A stretch of 64,000 nt of DNA. Source: Eublepharis macularius. Lineage: Eukaryota > Chordata > Lepidosauria > Squamata > Eublepharidae. Location: positions 40,555,368 through 40,619,367 of the forward strand of contig NC_072791.1 of the NCBI RefSeq assembly GCF_028583425.1. The letters run 5' to 3'. The translations under genes were made by a program, and so were the position numbers. Positions 1-11,399 of this stretch are shown here, piece after piece. Each line of letters begins with the position of its first letter. Positions within the stretch are counted from its first letter, which is position 1. Below the pieces are notes generated by a model that ran no database searches, was not told the origin of the DNA, and saw only the letters and a list, made by a program, of their open reading frames with translations.

Positions 1-455
1 CACAATCACGTCTCTTGGTAACTTCCTCTGGGTCGCAAATCTTGAGTTTATACGATACACCACATCTAGGATAGCCACGATTTCTTCTTCTTCCTTCCCC
101 AGGTATCCAGCTAACACTTCAGCAACTTGCTCTTGAGCTGTCTTTCCCTCCATCTCCGGCAAACCGCGAAACCTTAGCTGCTTTTCCATATACTTGCTCT
201 CCGCAATAGCCATTCTGCCCCTCATCGTCCTCATATCTGTCTGTTGCGTGTCTGAGAGATTCTCCATCGCCTTCTCCACCACGTTAACTTTTTGCTGTGT
301 TGCTTCCATTCCCTTTTTCATTTCTGCCAATTCACTTTTAACTGTCTCTTTAACTTCTTTGATCTCTTTCACCAGCTCCTGCTGGACCTTTAACATTTCC
401 GAAAATCTTTTGTCTAAATTTTCCATAGCCGTCTGCCACTCTTTTTTCGACATCG
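1..455 (-). CDS. LINE-1 ORF1 protein, N-terminal part (runs off left edge)
   Basis: Read on the minus strand, an ATG at 455-453 opens a frame that stays open for 151 codons to the window edge. The protein starts MSKKEWQTAMENLDKRF. It continues as a heptad-rich, Lys/Glu-rich coiled coil up to about residue 95. Then comes a segment containing KQLRFRGLPE, and about 40 residues later YRINSRFATQRKLPRDVIV. This order of coiled coil followed by the start of an RRM-like domain with an 'RGLPE' strand is typical of L1 ORF1p, the RNA-binding chaperone that trimerises and coats L1 RNA. The frame has no stop or frameshift in view, so the copy may be fairly young. ORF2 would lie left of the window. Assignment to L1 rests on motif recognition; intactness beyond the edge is unknown. 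Confidence 0.8.
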
Positions 456-1390
456 TGGGGCTTGACTTACCTCGCTCCCACGAGTCTGCTCGTTTCCTTA
501 ACTCCGTGGCACTTGGCTAAGTGTCCCTTTAATTTAATTTAATTCAAATGTCCTGGTTTCAAAAGGAAAAAAAAAAGCACTTACAAAATCCAAAATGCCG
601 GGTGTCTTTTCTCTATGGTTTTTCTATATTTTTGTAATCCAATATGGCATACTTCCTCTTCTGCTGAAGCCCGTGCCCTTCCCTCTTTAAAGATGGCGAT
701 TGCCCTCTTCCTGTCTGCCTTAGGGCCGTCTCTCTCCAGCAGCTCTATCACAATTACGTACTTCCTGTTTCCCGTCTCCTCACAGCAGCTCTCGCGATGG
801 TAGAAGCTTTCTCACAGTCTATTATCTCCTCACAACCACAGGTATGAACAACAATCCTCCAATTTCTCTAATTACTTCTTTTAGCTTAGTCCTTTTACTA
901 ATCTGTTTCTTGCCGAGTCTTCCTCTACTTTTAATCAAACTGTTGCAGTTTAAAAGTCCCCTTTAATGCTTCTTTACTTTAAGTAATTCGTCCCGTTTCA
1001 AGAGATAGTGATCTTTACCTTTTCAAACGTCTTTCTGGGTTGTAATCACTGCTTCAAACTCAGGTTCTCTTTCACCTTCTTTCCTCCTGTTGATGCTTGG
1101 GCATGTAGATCTTATGCCAGCCGTCACTGGCCCCAGAACTGCCGCAGAGATATAGGCCGACCTGTCTTAGGGTGGGACCTCAAGGGACGGGGGAGAGTCC
1201 GTTGCGCAGAACCCCCCCTCGCCCAAGATCAACGCGCCCTGAGGTACTTGAGCGTTCAAAGCCTGTTCTCCGCCTGAGAACAGGGGACCGCGGGCTTGTT
1301 TGCCCCCGCCGGTCACTAAAAACGGCAGCCCGGTCAGCTGTGCTCCCAGAGCTGTGTTAGACCTCCATGGATCCCAAACAGGAAGTCCTG
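456..1390 (-). mobile_element. Probable L1 5' untranslated region / internal promoter
   Basis: This stretch lies immediately 5' of the L1 ORF1 start on the minus strand. It becomes GC- and CpG-rich between about 1130 and 1370, as expected for an L1 5' UTR that carries its own promoter. A TCTCGCGA box lies at about 790. The outer 5' boundary is not clear; a run of G (about 1421-1430 on the + strand) may mark it. Short + strand ORFs here have no coding character. The call depends on the neighbouring ORF1. Confidence 0.5.
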
Positions 1391-2240
1391 TTCCACAGAA
1401 TTGATGTGTTATTCAATATGGGGGGGGGGTCTACGCAAAAGAAAACCCCCACTGCATGTCAAAGTGGGTACCTGGGCTTTGGGGTTCTTGAAACAGGCTC
1501 TGGGAATTGTGAAACACGCTGACTTCTGCTTTTGTGGTTATTTGACTACCCCAAGATACAATGGGATTTCTCTTGGGGGATGTGCACCTCAAACACAATT
1601 ATTTAAATTTCTTCACAGGGTTGTCATATTAATGTTTACATTTTGCTCATTTGAAGGCCCTCTTTCAAAAAACAGAAAACAGAAAATATATTAGCAATAT
1701 TTGAACAAACTCTGACTGTGTTGAAGTTCATGCGGAATGTTATTTATTATTATTATTATTTTATTTTATCATATTAATATTCTGCCCTCCCCGCAAGTTC
1801 ATGTTCAAGTTCATGCAGAATGTATGCCAATACTTTGAAGGATTTTTTAAAAAGATAAAATTCACCTCTGAGGATAGGAAGGAACAATTTCAATGACAAG
1901 AAATTGGAATTTAGGCTAAACGTTAGGAAAATGTATAGCAGTGATAGACAAGACATCACTGTGAGAAAAATGGACTATAAATATACTAAATAAAAATATA
2001 ATGCAATAGAAGAGAGCTCTGTGTAAAGCAAGGTCTGTTTTTTCAACATATCTAAATTCTTTGATTGTGTAAATGGGTGATTTTTTTGTCCCATATCCAT
2101 AGAAGACTTTTCAGACATGTGCACATTGTTCCTGAAGTTCCTAATACAATCTTTTTATTTACAAGAGCACAGATTTACAGGCACTGAGTGGTCAATAAGC
2201 AACACCAGCTGAGCCTGTTCTCCCCTCCCACCCAGCCAAC
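1391..2240. other. Intergenic, AT-rich, no gene seen
   Basis: There is no coding exon or recognisable RNA gene here. A TTA-rich stretch at about 1741-1770 leads into a short piece (about 1770-1800) that resembles the 3' tail of a squamate SINE or LINE ('ATATTCTGCCCTCCCC'). Confidence 0.5.
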
Positions 2241-2364
2241 TCAGGGCCAAGCTACATATGACGAATGACACTTGAACGGCAAGTGGATCGAGTGAAGGGC
2301 AAGTGAACAGGGAGAAATACACTTGCCGTTCAAATGTCATTCGTCATGTGTAGCTTGGCCCTGA
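2241..2364. mobile_element. Palindromic MITE, family A, copy 1
   Basis: The two ends are long inverted repeats beginning CAGGGCCAAGCTAC and ending GTAGCTTGGCCCTG. The arms continue inward through a 'GAATGACA / TGTCATTC' block, so nearly the whole element can fold back. A second copy lies at 20649-20771 with its centre in the opposite orientation. It has no coding capacity. The superfamily is uncertain because the target-site duplication is not clear. Confidence 0.75.
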
Positions 2365-2571
2365 GTCTCTGCACAGGAAGATCCAAAGCTTGCTCTATGC
2401 AGCTTCCCCAGTCAGACCAGGCAAAGATTTTTCAGCCACCAGCCGCTGAGGCCCGGTGCTATTCCCCGAGACATTCCCATTTGCTTGGGGCAAAAATTCA
2501 TTGCCTAACTATCTTGAACACATGAAGTTGTCTTATAGTGAATCGGACTCTTTAGTCCACTGAAGTCAGTA

Positions 2572-2715
2572 TTGTCTTCTTAGACTGGCAGTGACTCTCC
2601 AGGGTCTTAGACTGAGGTTTTTTGCATCATCTACCACCTGATCCATCCTGGGGAGGCTGGGGATTGAACCTGGGATCTTCTTCATGCAAAGTGAGCCACA
2701 GCCCCAATCCTTTAT
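2572..2715 (-). repeat. tRNA-derived SINE fragment
   Basis: On the minus strand the segment has a B-box-like 'GGTTCAATCCCC' after 'GCATGAAGAAGATCCCA', and a 3' body matching the SINE copies at 34866-35070 and 51088-51275. The A-box half is degraded. It is a retroposed copy, not a functional tRNA gene. Confidence 0.55.
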
Positions 2716-2996
2716 TAGGACCAACCACACTGTTATGTGTCATTAATTGGGTTGGCCTCAATATACCCTTGGCTTTTTGGACCCTTCTACACAGGCCTAG
2801 TGGGGGAAAGAGAAACTTGTTCTGGAGGGCTCACTTTATACATACTTGTATACAATACCCACATGCAATATGAATCTGAAGAAAAATGTTGAAATGGGTC
2901 AGTTCCACTGTTCTGTTCCCTACATGATTATTTTGACCACACAATTGGTCATTTACTTTGACAATACCCAAGCGCCGCTACCCACATTGTAAACTA

Positions 2997-3203
2997 GGGT
3001 GGCCAACATCCAGGTGGAGCCTGGAGGTCCCTCAGAATTTCAACTGATCTCCAGATGACAGAGATCAGTTTCCCTGAAGAAAATGGCTGCTTTGGAGGGT
3101 GGACTCTATGTCATTATACCCCTCTTAAGTCCCTCCCCTCTTATCTTTGCCAGGCTTCATTCCCTAATCTCCAGGAATTTCCCAACCTGGAGTTGGCAGC
3201 CTT
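2997..3203. mobile_element. Non-autonomous element, 'AGGGTTGCC' end family
   Basis: It begins AGGGTGGCCAACATCCAGG and ends with the near-inverse GTTGGCAGCC. The interior carries the 'GATCTCCAGATGACAGAGATCAG...GAAAATGGCTG' block also seen at 19943-20130 and 20202-20421. It is non-coding. Confidence 0.65.
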
Positions 3204-5059
3204 ATTGTAAACATATTTTTTATAATGAAAGAAGAAGAGTCAAGGCAATCACCACCATCTCCATCTTCCAATGATGCCAACTAACTGCTGAAGATCCCAA
3301 TACGCACATGAGATTGATATCACAACACAAGACCACACATATTTGTGGAGGCATTCACAAGAATAGATAAAAATCTACTTACCAGTCAACATTTATGCTT
3401 CCTGTTTAGGAAAAACAACCACATATAGCTAAACATTTCTCTTTTTATACTTGCAATCGTTCTTAGACTAGGTTTGGATACACAAGTAGGGCAAACATGT
3501 GGGTCCTTCAGTATGATGTAACATGGGATTTTATTAAATGGATGCTAAGAATGAGTTTCATTTACAGTAGATGGTCTCTGCCATGGAGGGCATTTCTTCT
3601 TCTACTGAACATCTGTTTGCACAAGATCAATGCACAAACAGAAGAGGAAGCACACTCTGTGGCAGTAATGATCTAGCATGCAGAGAACTTGTTCATAGGG
3701 TCTAAGCCTATGATTGCGAAAGCTCAGGGCAAAGAAATAAATGAAAAAACAAACTGATTATAGCGTACAGCAACCGGGTCTACACAATCAGGTCATGATC
3801 AACTGCATTACAATAGGTTTTTTGGAGTGTACAAATAGATTTAAAAGCAAGAATAACCAAGTCATCTAGTGTATTTGAAATAAATTATGTGGGGCACATT
3901 TAGAGCACAGACTGCCTGAATAGAGTTTCTTCACATAAAACTCATTTAAAATAAAAAAATGAGACAGGAAAATAATATAATTAGTTTAATTTCTGAGAAG
4001 AAAGGAATTCATCATGAATCTGATTGATGGAGAAAGGATTAAGGAAAAGCACATGTTGGTATCAATGTCTTGTATTTTTAAAAGTATATCTCTGAAATTC
4101 TCTTTAAAAGAGTAACAATGTCTTGCTGGAATGGTAAAAGCAAGTGATTTCATAAACAGGAGCATGGGCAGAGAAAGGCAACATGCCTTTAAAAACTACT
4201 TTCTTTTAAAACCATACATAAAACATTTTCCTGACTAGATGTTGGTATAGTATCCCAAAACAACCTAGTCCTTCAAGTGGGAGACCTCTCAATCTGGCCG
4301 CTAGAAGAAATCATAATGTCCTGTTGTTAAAATGGTACAGGCAGATGAAGAAAAACAGGATCAAATAAGGATACTGAATAAAACAACAACAATGAAAACA
4401 AAAGTTTACATGAAGCTAAAACTCAACACTTAACTGATTGCAGGCTACACTTTATTGCTATGCGAGATCTCTCTCTCTCTCTTTGCTCAAGTTTATAGAC
4501 TCTGCTCTGGCAAAGATGTTCTCCAGGACAGTACTGTCCTCTTTGTGCTTCTCTAAGACCACTGGGAAGCAAAGCATATAAGAGGCATTTTCCGTTTTGA
4601 CATTTCTCCACCTTTCTTGGTTTGTCACCACTGGATAGGTTTGCCCGGTCTCCTGGGCCGAATCCACACGGCTCAAGTTTGCCACTATTTTCCCGCCATT
4701 TATGTGCTCCTCAGAGGGGCTGTTCACATACTCTCACCTCAATCCCGCCATTCTTTCGCATCTGTTGTGCTGCACCTCAGATGAGTTTGTCATGCTTTCC
4801 AATGCTTCTGTTGTGCAGTTCTCACCATGGATGTGAACAAATAGAAGCGGTTCACAGAGACTGCCCCCTCTTAACCACCCCCAATTCCTTGTTTCTTGCC
4901 TTTCCGGAACACCGTCCCTCTTTATCATTTTTATTACAGTACCAAGACGAATATACAAAACTTATGTTACCGAACCACTTATCAATAAAAAGAAAAATCA
5001 TCGGTTATTTAAGAACTTTTAAAATACATTTCATGCCGTTTAAAAATTAATGTACAGAA
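3204..5059. other. Intergenic, no gene seen
   Basis: This is AT-rich unique-looking sequence with a short (CT)n tract at about 4471-4482. Open frames at about 4458-5050 on both strands overlap each other and show no domain or conserved motif, so I do not call them genes. Confidence 0.5.
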
Positions 5060-6898
5060 TCTGGCTACTTGCCATGTGATCATGTGGTTTTTACCGCCTA
5101 AGAGTCAGCAGAACTTTGCTTTATTTGTAGTTATATGACTGGGAATCCTATCTAATAGTGGAGTAATAATTTTTAAATGAACATCTCCATAGAATGGGCA
5201 ACTGAAGAACATGTGCTCTGCAGACTCTACCTCTCCCAAAGGGCATAGACATAGCCTTTCTGCATAGGGGATTTTGTTGTACCTACCCTCAACAACCGCT
5301 GATGGAAAAGCAGAACACCTGGCCAAAGAAAATGCCCTTCTGAAATTATTTACTTCCACAGAGGCCAGATACTTGGTTGGCTCAAGAATACCTTTATCAT
5401 TTATCAACACCCTCATTTTAGATGCACTAGAGATGTCAGATTGGCGCTTTATGTCTTCTATTCTTTAATTAACGCTTTGGCTCATTCAGCCCCCTGAGTT
5501 AGGACTGGAGCACCTGAGGAGAGAAACCTATTTTTGTAATATACCTATACACCACCTTAAGCCAGCTGGATTTAAATTCATCATGGAGAATCAGAGGGAG
5601 CAAACTTTGAGGATAGAAAAAAGCTTTCAGCCACATATGCATGGACTGGATACCCACCCTAGCTTCAAACCTCAGGTTTCCAGACTCCAGCCGAATCCAG
5701 ATGTTTGATACACCCTTGGGAACTTGTAGCACAGCTCTCAAAAATCTGGACTATGCTCTTTCTTGAGGATTGAAACAAGAGAAGGGAGGACCTAAAAATG
5801 TTCCATATAGCATCTGCGCTAAAGTTTTGGCCTTATACAGCTTTAATGCTGCTGGAACAAAATAGCCGCCCTGGGTACGAAAATTTTTTAATATGGCATT
5901 TGCCGATCTTTCCCCTTGCTCAGCAACATATTGGCTGTGCTTAACCCTTGAGCCATTTGCTTGTACAATCACTCCCAAGTATTTAAAGCTATCTACTTGT
6001 TCAATCTGATGGCCATTGATAGCCCAGTATATTTGTTTCGATCTACTCCCGAATGCTATGATTTTGGTCTTCTGATAACTGATATCCAGGAGCTCAGTTT
6101 CGCAAAACACAGCCATTTTCCCAAGGGCTCTCCTTAAGCCAGCTGGGGTTCTAGATAAGAACACTGCATCATCAGCATACAGTAACACAGATACATGCCA
6201 GTTTGCGAGTTTAGGGGGGTGAAGATCTGGAGTATTGAGCCAGCCAGCCATATTATTGATGTAGAAACTAAGTAAGACTGGGGCTAGCAGGCAACCCTGC
6301 CTGACACCTCTTAGGGTTCTAATGGAGTCAGTGAGGTGACCAAGTCTACTACATCTCACTCTTAGGAAGGTATGTTCATGCAAGGCCCGCAATAAGAACA
6401 GAAGTCTTTTGTCTATATTGGCACATAGGAGCTTATTCCAAAGCCGAGGTCTAGATATTGAATTAAACGCTGCCTTAAGGTCAACAAAAGCAGCGTATAA
6501 TGAAATTGTTCCCCTGGCTGAGTATTTTTCAATAAAATGCTGTAAAGTCAGACAGTGGTCAAGTGTGAACCTGCCTGACCTAAAGCCTGCCTGTTCATCA
6601 GCCAGTATATTTTCTTGTTCTAACCAATCCTGGAATTTTTCTGACAGATGACCTGCATAAAACTTGCTTATAATATTTAACAGGCTGATTGGTCTGTAAT
6701 TGGAGGGATCCTCCTTCGTACCCTTCTTATATAGTGGAACCACTATGGCTGTACCCCAAGACTTGGGAATACGGCCTGTATTATCAATATATGTAAAAAG
6801 GGGAGCTAGAAAGGAGGCCCACCAGACTTGAACCATCCCTCTTTGCCAAGCAATTCTTATGGTCCCAACTCTGTCCGAGGCATGCCCGCATCCCTGTC
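5060..6898 (-). pseudogene. 5'-truncated, decayed non-LTR retrotransposon (reverse transcriptase)
   Basis: Read on the minus strand, a frame from about 6898 to 5751 encodes most of a LINE reverse transcriptase. Motifs appear in order: IPKSWGTAIVVPLYKKG (about 6767-6720), NYRPISLLN, EQAGFRSGR, FVDLKAAFNSI, RGVRQGCLLAP, the catalytic LLYADDAVFLS (about 6190-6160), then KTKIIAFGS and FKYLGV. An in-frame TAG sits at 5753-5751, another stop at 5501-5499, and a frameshift lies before 5416. The last part (5416-5105) encodes a C-terminal segment with a Cys/His cluster, CPLGEVESAEHMFFSC, of the kind found after the RT in many LINEs. The element normally copies its RNA at a nicked target. This copy lacks the endonuclease region and is dead. 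The clade is not certain; it is not L1, and it differs from the L2 remnant at 12.6 kb. Confidence 0.9.
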
Positions 6899-7947
6899 CA
6901 TTTTTTTTTAAAAAGGGTGCTTTCCTAGCGCTATTTCACAATCCCGTTTCAATTCCCAACCGGTTTGGGAAGTAGCGTTGTAAAAATCCTGTGGAGGCAT
7001 GGGGGGGGGGGGCACCATTTTCATTACAGTGAATAATGTTTTACTGCCGAAGGACAGCCTAGGTAATTTCAGATAAGCGGACTGTGGCTGCAAAGGTTGA
7101 CTCTTTCCAGTTTTTTAAAAAATTTAAATTATTGCTATAGTGAAAAATCGCTATCCTATAAATATAGTTGAGTGGTAACACAGTAGTTTGTGATAATTGG
7201 CCATGCAAACACCTGTGTCCCACCAATGTCCGCAATCTTTTTCAGTGACCCATTGTGCTCTCCTGGGGCTCTCTGATCAACAGAAAATGCTACTTCGGTC
7301 TTGCATGGCCTGAGCGTGCAATGCAGTGTGGTGTTTTCTATGAATCAAACGCATTTGCAATACAGCAGAAAATTGATATAGCAGAAATCTCTCATTAAAT
7401 TTTTTAAAAAACATCATGTCATCATCCGCGGCTTGTAGAATCCGCAAGGAATGTGCAAAGTAACATCTGCTTTTATTTCTAACCCTGAAAGCCCACACTT
7501 TTGTATGTATATTGCCAAGTTTTTATATAATTATATATTTATATAATTATTTTTATAAAGTGGTGTATTTTGTGTATGATACTCACTTATGTTTTTTACA
7601 AGTCTGTACTGGTTTTTAACTGTAAATAAATCTGACTGACTTTCATGTCATCATCAGCGACAGTGGATCTAGACCCGGCCCCTTATGTGAACAAAGTACA
7701 GTGTGACGCTGACTTAGTAAGAAAGGGAATGTGAACACAGCCTGGGACATTGCAAGATAGAATCCAGCGCAATAAATGTGCAGGAAAACCGGAAGGTAGG
7801 GAAGTGTGGATTCGGCTCTGGTAATAGGAGGCACCTGCTGCTGCTTAGGGGCCCAACGGGAGTAAAAATAATTAAAGCCATAGTCTCTTAGTGGCCCAGA
7901 AAGAGTAAAAATAATTTTTAAATTGCCATCATGGTGACAGTGTGACT
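6899..7947. other. Intergenic; possible LINE 3' tail near 7500-7640
   Basis: No gene is seen. A G-run lies at about 7000-7011. The stretch 7500-7640 is AT-rich and ends 'AAATAAATCTGACTGAC', which resembles a LINE 3' end with a short tail repeat, but this is only a suggestion. Confidence 0.35.
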
Positions 7948-8202
7948 TCATTTCTAGGCTGAACCTGGAAGTGATATCACACCACTCTATGATTCAGCAG
8001 AAACTCGTATGGTTTTACCAAAGCATTTCTGCTGAATCTTAGAGCAGTGAGACATCACTTTTGAGTTTGGCTCAGAAATGCCATCATGGCTGCAATGGTG
8101 CCTCCACATGTCCCCGCCTCCTGCCAGTTGCCAGCTGGCAACTCTACCTCTTGAGAATAAGTGCCAAGTAATTCATTACCTATAGCTGAAGCAGGCAAGC
8201 TT

Positions 8203-8591
8203 AGGGTTGCCAGGTCCTCTTACCCTCCCAGTGGGAAGTGTGCGTGTGTGTGGGGCGGGGCGGGGCGGGGACGGGACTCAGCACTCACCTTTTTTGTTCT
8301 CTTCGTGCTCCTGGGACTGCATGATGATGTCACTTCTGGGAAGTGATGTCATTGTGCAGGCCCAGAAGCATGTGCAAGCTTTGCACAAGGCCAATTTGGG
8401 GCCAAACGGGTCTCATGTGAAGCGAGGGAGCACTCCGAGGGCAGCATGATGACATCACTCCCGGGAGTGCACCCAGGAGGCCTGTTCCCCTGCCTTCCCC
8501 CCCGCCCCTCCAGCCAGTTGAGTGGTGACAGGGGGCAGAGGCTGGGAGTGGGGGGGGGATCCTCCACTCTCACTGGGGGAACGGCAACCCT
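8203..8591. mobile_element. Non-autonomous DNA element with AGGGTTGCC / GGCAACCCT ends
   Basis: The 389-bp element has perfect 9-bp inverted ends, AGGGTTGCC at 8203 and GGCAACCCT ending at 8591. The interior has two inverted 'GATGATGTCACTTC' / 'GATGACATCACTCC' blocks (about 8322-8345 and 8447-8462) and G-rich tracts. The related segment at about 11400-11741 has the same TCACTTC/GACGTCATC core and the same GGCAACCCT end. It contains no gene. Confidence 0.7.
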
Positions 8592-8615
8592 AGGTAAGAT
8601 TAATCAAACCAATTG

Positions 8616-9120
8616 ACCTGTACTTTCTTTGGGGTAGATTTTTCTTTTAATCTTCCCCTTACACCCTCTGGGTAGTTTGCTGCCACCAGAAATATATTAT
8701 TCCAAAATATTTTATTCAAATTTCCCCTTTGGTAACGTGTTTAAGTGTCAGGCTCCTTCGTGGTTCTATGTGGCCCTGAGGATATGAATGGGATATAGCA
8801 AGGACAGCTACACTGGGATATAACAAAACAAAATAAATGTTTATTTTTCAAGAAGCGTATTGGTTTCATAAAAGTAGTTCTTAGTTCTTAAAGTTACTTC
8901 CTATAAACTCATTCACACAGATCTCTTCTAAGGCTTCACACACAGTTAGCCTCCTTCACTAGACTCAATAGTTCTCTCACAAATACTTCAAATATAGGCA
9001 GCACACAGCTAGCCTCTCTTTCTCTGACTCTCATTCACAGAAATATTAAACCTGCTCAGGCAGCACATAGCTGGCCTCTCTTTCCCTGACTGAGTGTCCT
9101 TTCACAAACATGCTCAGTTC
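8616..9120. repeat. Degenerate tandem repeat, unit about 60-80 bp
   Basis: From about 8930 to 9115 the motif 'CACAnnTnGCCTCnnT...CTGACT' recurs three times ('CACAGTTAGCCTCCTT', 'CACAGCTAGCCTCTCTT', 'CACATAGCTGGCCTCTCTT') with CTGACT and TCACA blocks between. No coding potential is seen. The left part is AT-rich unique sequence. Confidence 0.5.
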
Positions 9121-9208
9121 AGGGGGAAGAGGCTGGGAGTGGGGGGGGGGGATCCTCCACTCTCACTGGGGGAACGGCAACCCTAGGTAAGATTAATCAA
9201 ACCAATTA
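9121..9208 (+). repeat. Direct duplicate of the right end of the 8.2-8.6 kb element
   Basis: This 88-bp segment repeats 8530-8615 almost exactly: the G-run, 'GATCCTCCACTCTCAC', 'GGAACGGCAACCCT', and then the flanking 'AGGTAAGATTAATCAAACC' that lies outside the transposon end. Because flanking DNA is shared, it arose by local duplication rather than by a second insertion. Confidence 0.8.
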
Positions 9209-10683
9209 ATGCTACAATGGAAAGTGTTTCCTCAACCTTCCTTTATTAACCCAGTACTGCTTTTTTTCTAACGTTCCAATTCAGCTTAAATCCACTGGTA
9301 GTTACAGCATAGGAGGGACATAAAGTTAACTTGTGGTCTATTAAAGACTTGCTTGTATGGTTCTCTATCAGAAACAAGAGTTTGTGTTTCAAGAAAACCA
9401 ACTGTTTCGAAACCATTCATGAATCTTTATTGCCCCATCAGTACGAAACTGATACAGGAGAAAAAGGCACAAGCATTAACTGTCAGGCTAGAACAAACAG
9501 AACTACTTTTGGTACACCAAGAGGCTTGTTTGAAAATACATCATAGTTAGAATCACAAATAAGTGCAATATTTGTAGAGAGGAAAAATCTAGGCTTCTCC
9601 TCAAACAGCTGACAAAGTTTTGTGCCTCCAGGCAAAGCAACCAGTCTGTTTGTTTTTCTCCTGTAGTTTTCAAACAAGCCTCATTCAGACCTTCACCGAC
9701 TGCATATGCTGTTCCCAGCCAACATGTGCTCATACAGATATCTGCATTGGGAGCCTGCAAAAGGCGGCATCTTGATATCAAGAAAAGCATCCGGCATAGA
9801 TTAAATTATACACACATAACCTCTATGCAGTTCCTTCCAATTAATATGCTGTGGTCAGGAGTAGTGTGTGAAAAGGGCTACTACAGTCCAGAGAACCTTG
9901 GGGCTCCTTGGAACCTTTAACAAGGCTTCTTCAATGGTCAGCAGTGCTGGACAAGCTTCTCTGAAAGTCCACCATTACCCATCTTCCTCTGCAATGTGTA
10001 ACTTCAAGGGAGTGCTGGATAGGGCCCATGCTATAGACAACATCGGAGTTTCATAATCACATGTAATTTGAGCCCCCTTGAAAACTTGGGAAACAAGACA
10101 GGCACGATACAGGTACCTGTCATTTTTCCCTACAGAGAAGGGAGTTAAGCTCTCCCTTCCCCATCTTTCCATATAAAACCACATTTGGAGCTCTAGTCAT
10201 GGAATTCAAATATCATGTGTGGTTTGACCCTAGGTCATGCTGTGATGTCATAGCGGCCATTTTATTTGCACTCTTATGCCTTTGCACATACAATGTTTAT
10301 ATCAAATGCATTTGGAGCTGACACCTCCAGGGGATAGCACAGTCCACCTGCATGTACAAGGGAAAAGGAGAAGATAGGACATATTTGGAGAATAATGTTT
10401 TTCATGCCATTATACCAAAGTGAACATAGAACTCTGTTTTGACTTAAAGGAGCAAAGTTTGTCATGCTTTGTCACAACCACTGATTTAAGAAGGTAATTT
10501 ACTCTTCCTGGATCAATCTGAGAGGAAAAGCCTCCAGCATTAGTTACAATTCTTGCTTTGCACATCAAACTATATGAACAAGTATCAATGACAAGTTCAA
10601 CACCATCACAAAGGAATACTGATGTATGCATATTGTGTAGACCTAATCCTTCTTGCTTCCCAAGGAAGTCAGGATATAAACCC
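9209..10683. other. Intergenic, no gene seen
   Basis: Only short overlapping open frames on both strands are present, without recognisable motifs. No clear repeat family was identified by eye. Confidence 0.4.
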
Positions 10684-10907
10684 AGAGGAGTTAGCCGTGT
10701 TAGTCTGTAGTAGCAAAATCAAGAAGAGTCCAATAGCACCTTTAAGACTAACCAATTTTATTGTAGCATAAGCTTTCAAGAATCACAGTTCTCTTCGTCA
10801 GATGCATACCCTCCATGCATTTGATGAAGAGAACTGTGATTCTCGAAAGCTTATGCTACAATAAAATTGGTTAGTCTTAAAGGTGCTACTGGACTCTTTT
10901 TGATTTA
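10684..10907. repeat. Large inverted repeat (hairpin) of a squamate interspersed repeat
   Basis: Left arm about 10721-10807 and right arm about 10815-10901 are near-perfect reverse complements, with a spacer of only about 7 bp. Both arms carry the widespread 'AAGCTTATGCTACAATAAAA...TTAGTCTTAAAGGTGCTA' reptile repeat, and 'GTTAGCCGTGTTAGTCTG' lies at the left. Single-orientation copies of the family occur at about 16365-16445, 18630-18775, 26215-26275, 52390-52520 and 63330-63470. Confidence 0.8.
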
Positions 10908-10984
10908 GGATATAAACCATGCATTTAAAAGGCTTTTGTCACCTAGGGGCTATGTCGGACTGCGTTACAGCTCAATAAGCACAC

Positions 10985-11261
10985 CAGTGTAGTGTGGTCT
11001 ACTCTATGGCAGCGGCAGTGAAGGGGCGGGAAGGCGAGCAGCGAGGCAGTCCACTTCCCCGCTTGCCTCCCCACTTCCCCACCTGCCGCGGCATCATTAT
11101 ATACTGTAATAATAATAATAAAATAATAATAATGTAATAGAAATAAAGTGCGCAATTGCATTATCCTGAAACAACTCCCCCCCCCCCCCCACGCCGAAGT
11201 CCGTGGAAAAATTGTCTTCCATAAAACCGGTCCCTGGTGCTAAAAAGTTTGGGGACCACTG
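10985..11261. mobile_element. hAT-like element, right terminus recognisable
   Basis: The right part, from the C-run at about 11178 through 'CCGTGGAAAAATTGTCTTCC', 'CCGGTCCCTGGTGC' and 'TTGGGGACCACTG' ending at 11261, matches the familiar terminus of an hAT family whose inverse begins CAGTGGTCCCCAA. The left terminus is not clear, so the left boundary is approximate. An (AAT)n tract lies at about 11100-11130. Confidence 0.5.
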
Positions 11262-11399
11262 TCCTACATCCTACTCTGAAACTCTAACCACTACATTATG
11301 CAGGCTGGAGGGGGGGAGTTGCTGTTCAACCATAGCTAACAGCCAGGCCTGGATGAGTCATACAAATCATGTGGTACCAAGGCACTCGGTGGCTGCCTC

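Noticed and set aside
1..455. + strand 108-codon frame over 194-520
   Set aside because: It is the antisense shadow of the L1 ORF1 coiled coil, which explains its Ser/Phe/Leu-rich composition.
4622..5050. 142-codon + strand open frame
   Set aside because: Antisense frames overlap it throughout, and composition and motifs do not suggest protein.
7500..7640. Possible 3' tail of a LINE with CTGAC repeats
   Set aside because: It was not promoted to a separate element because only the terminal motif is suggestive, and no coding part in the same orientation adjoins it.
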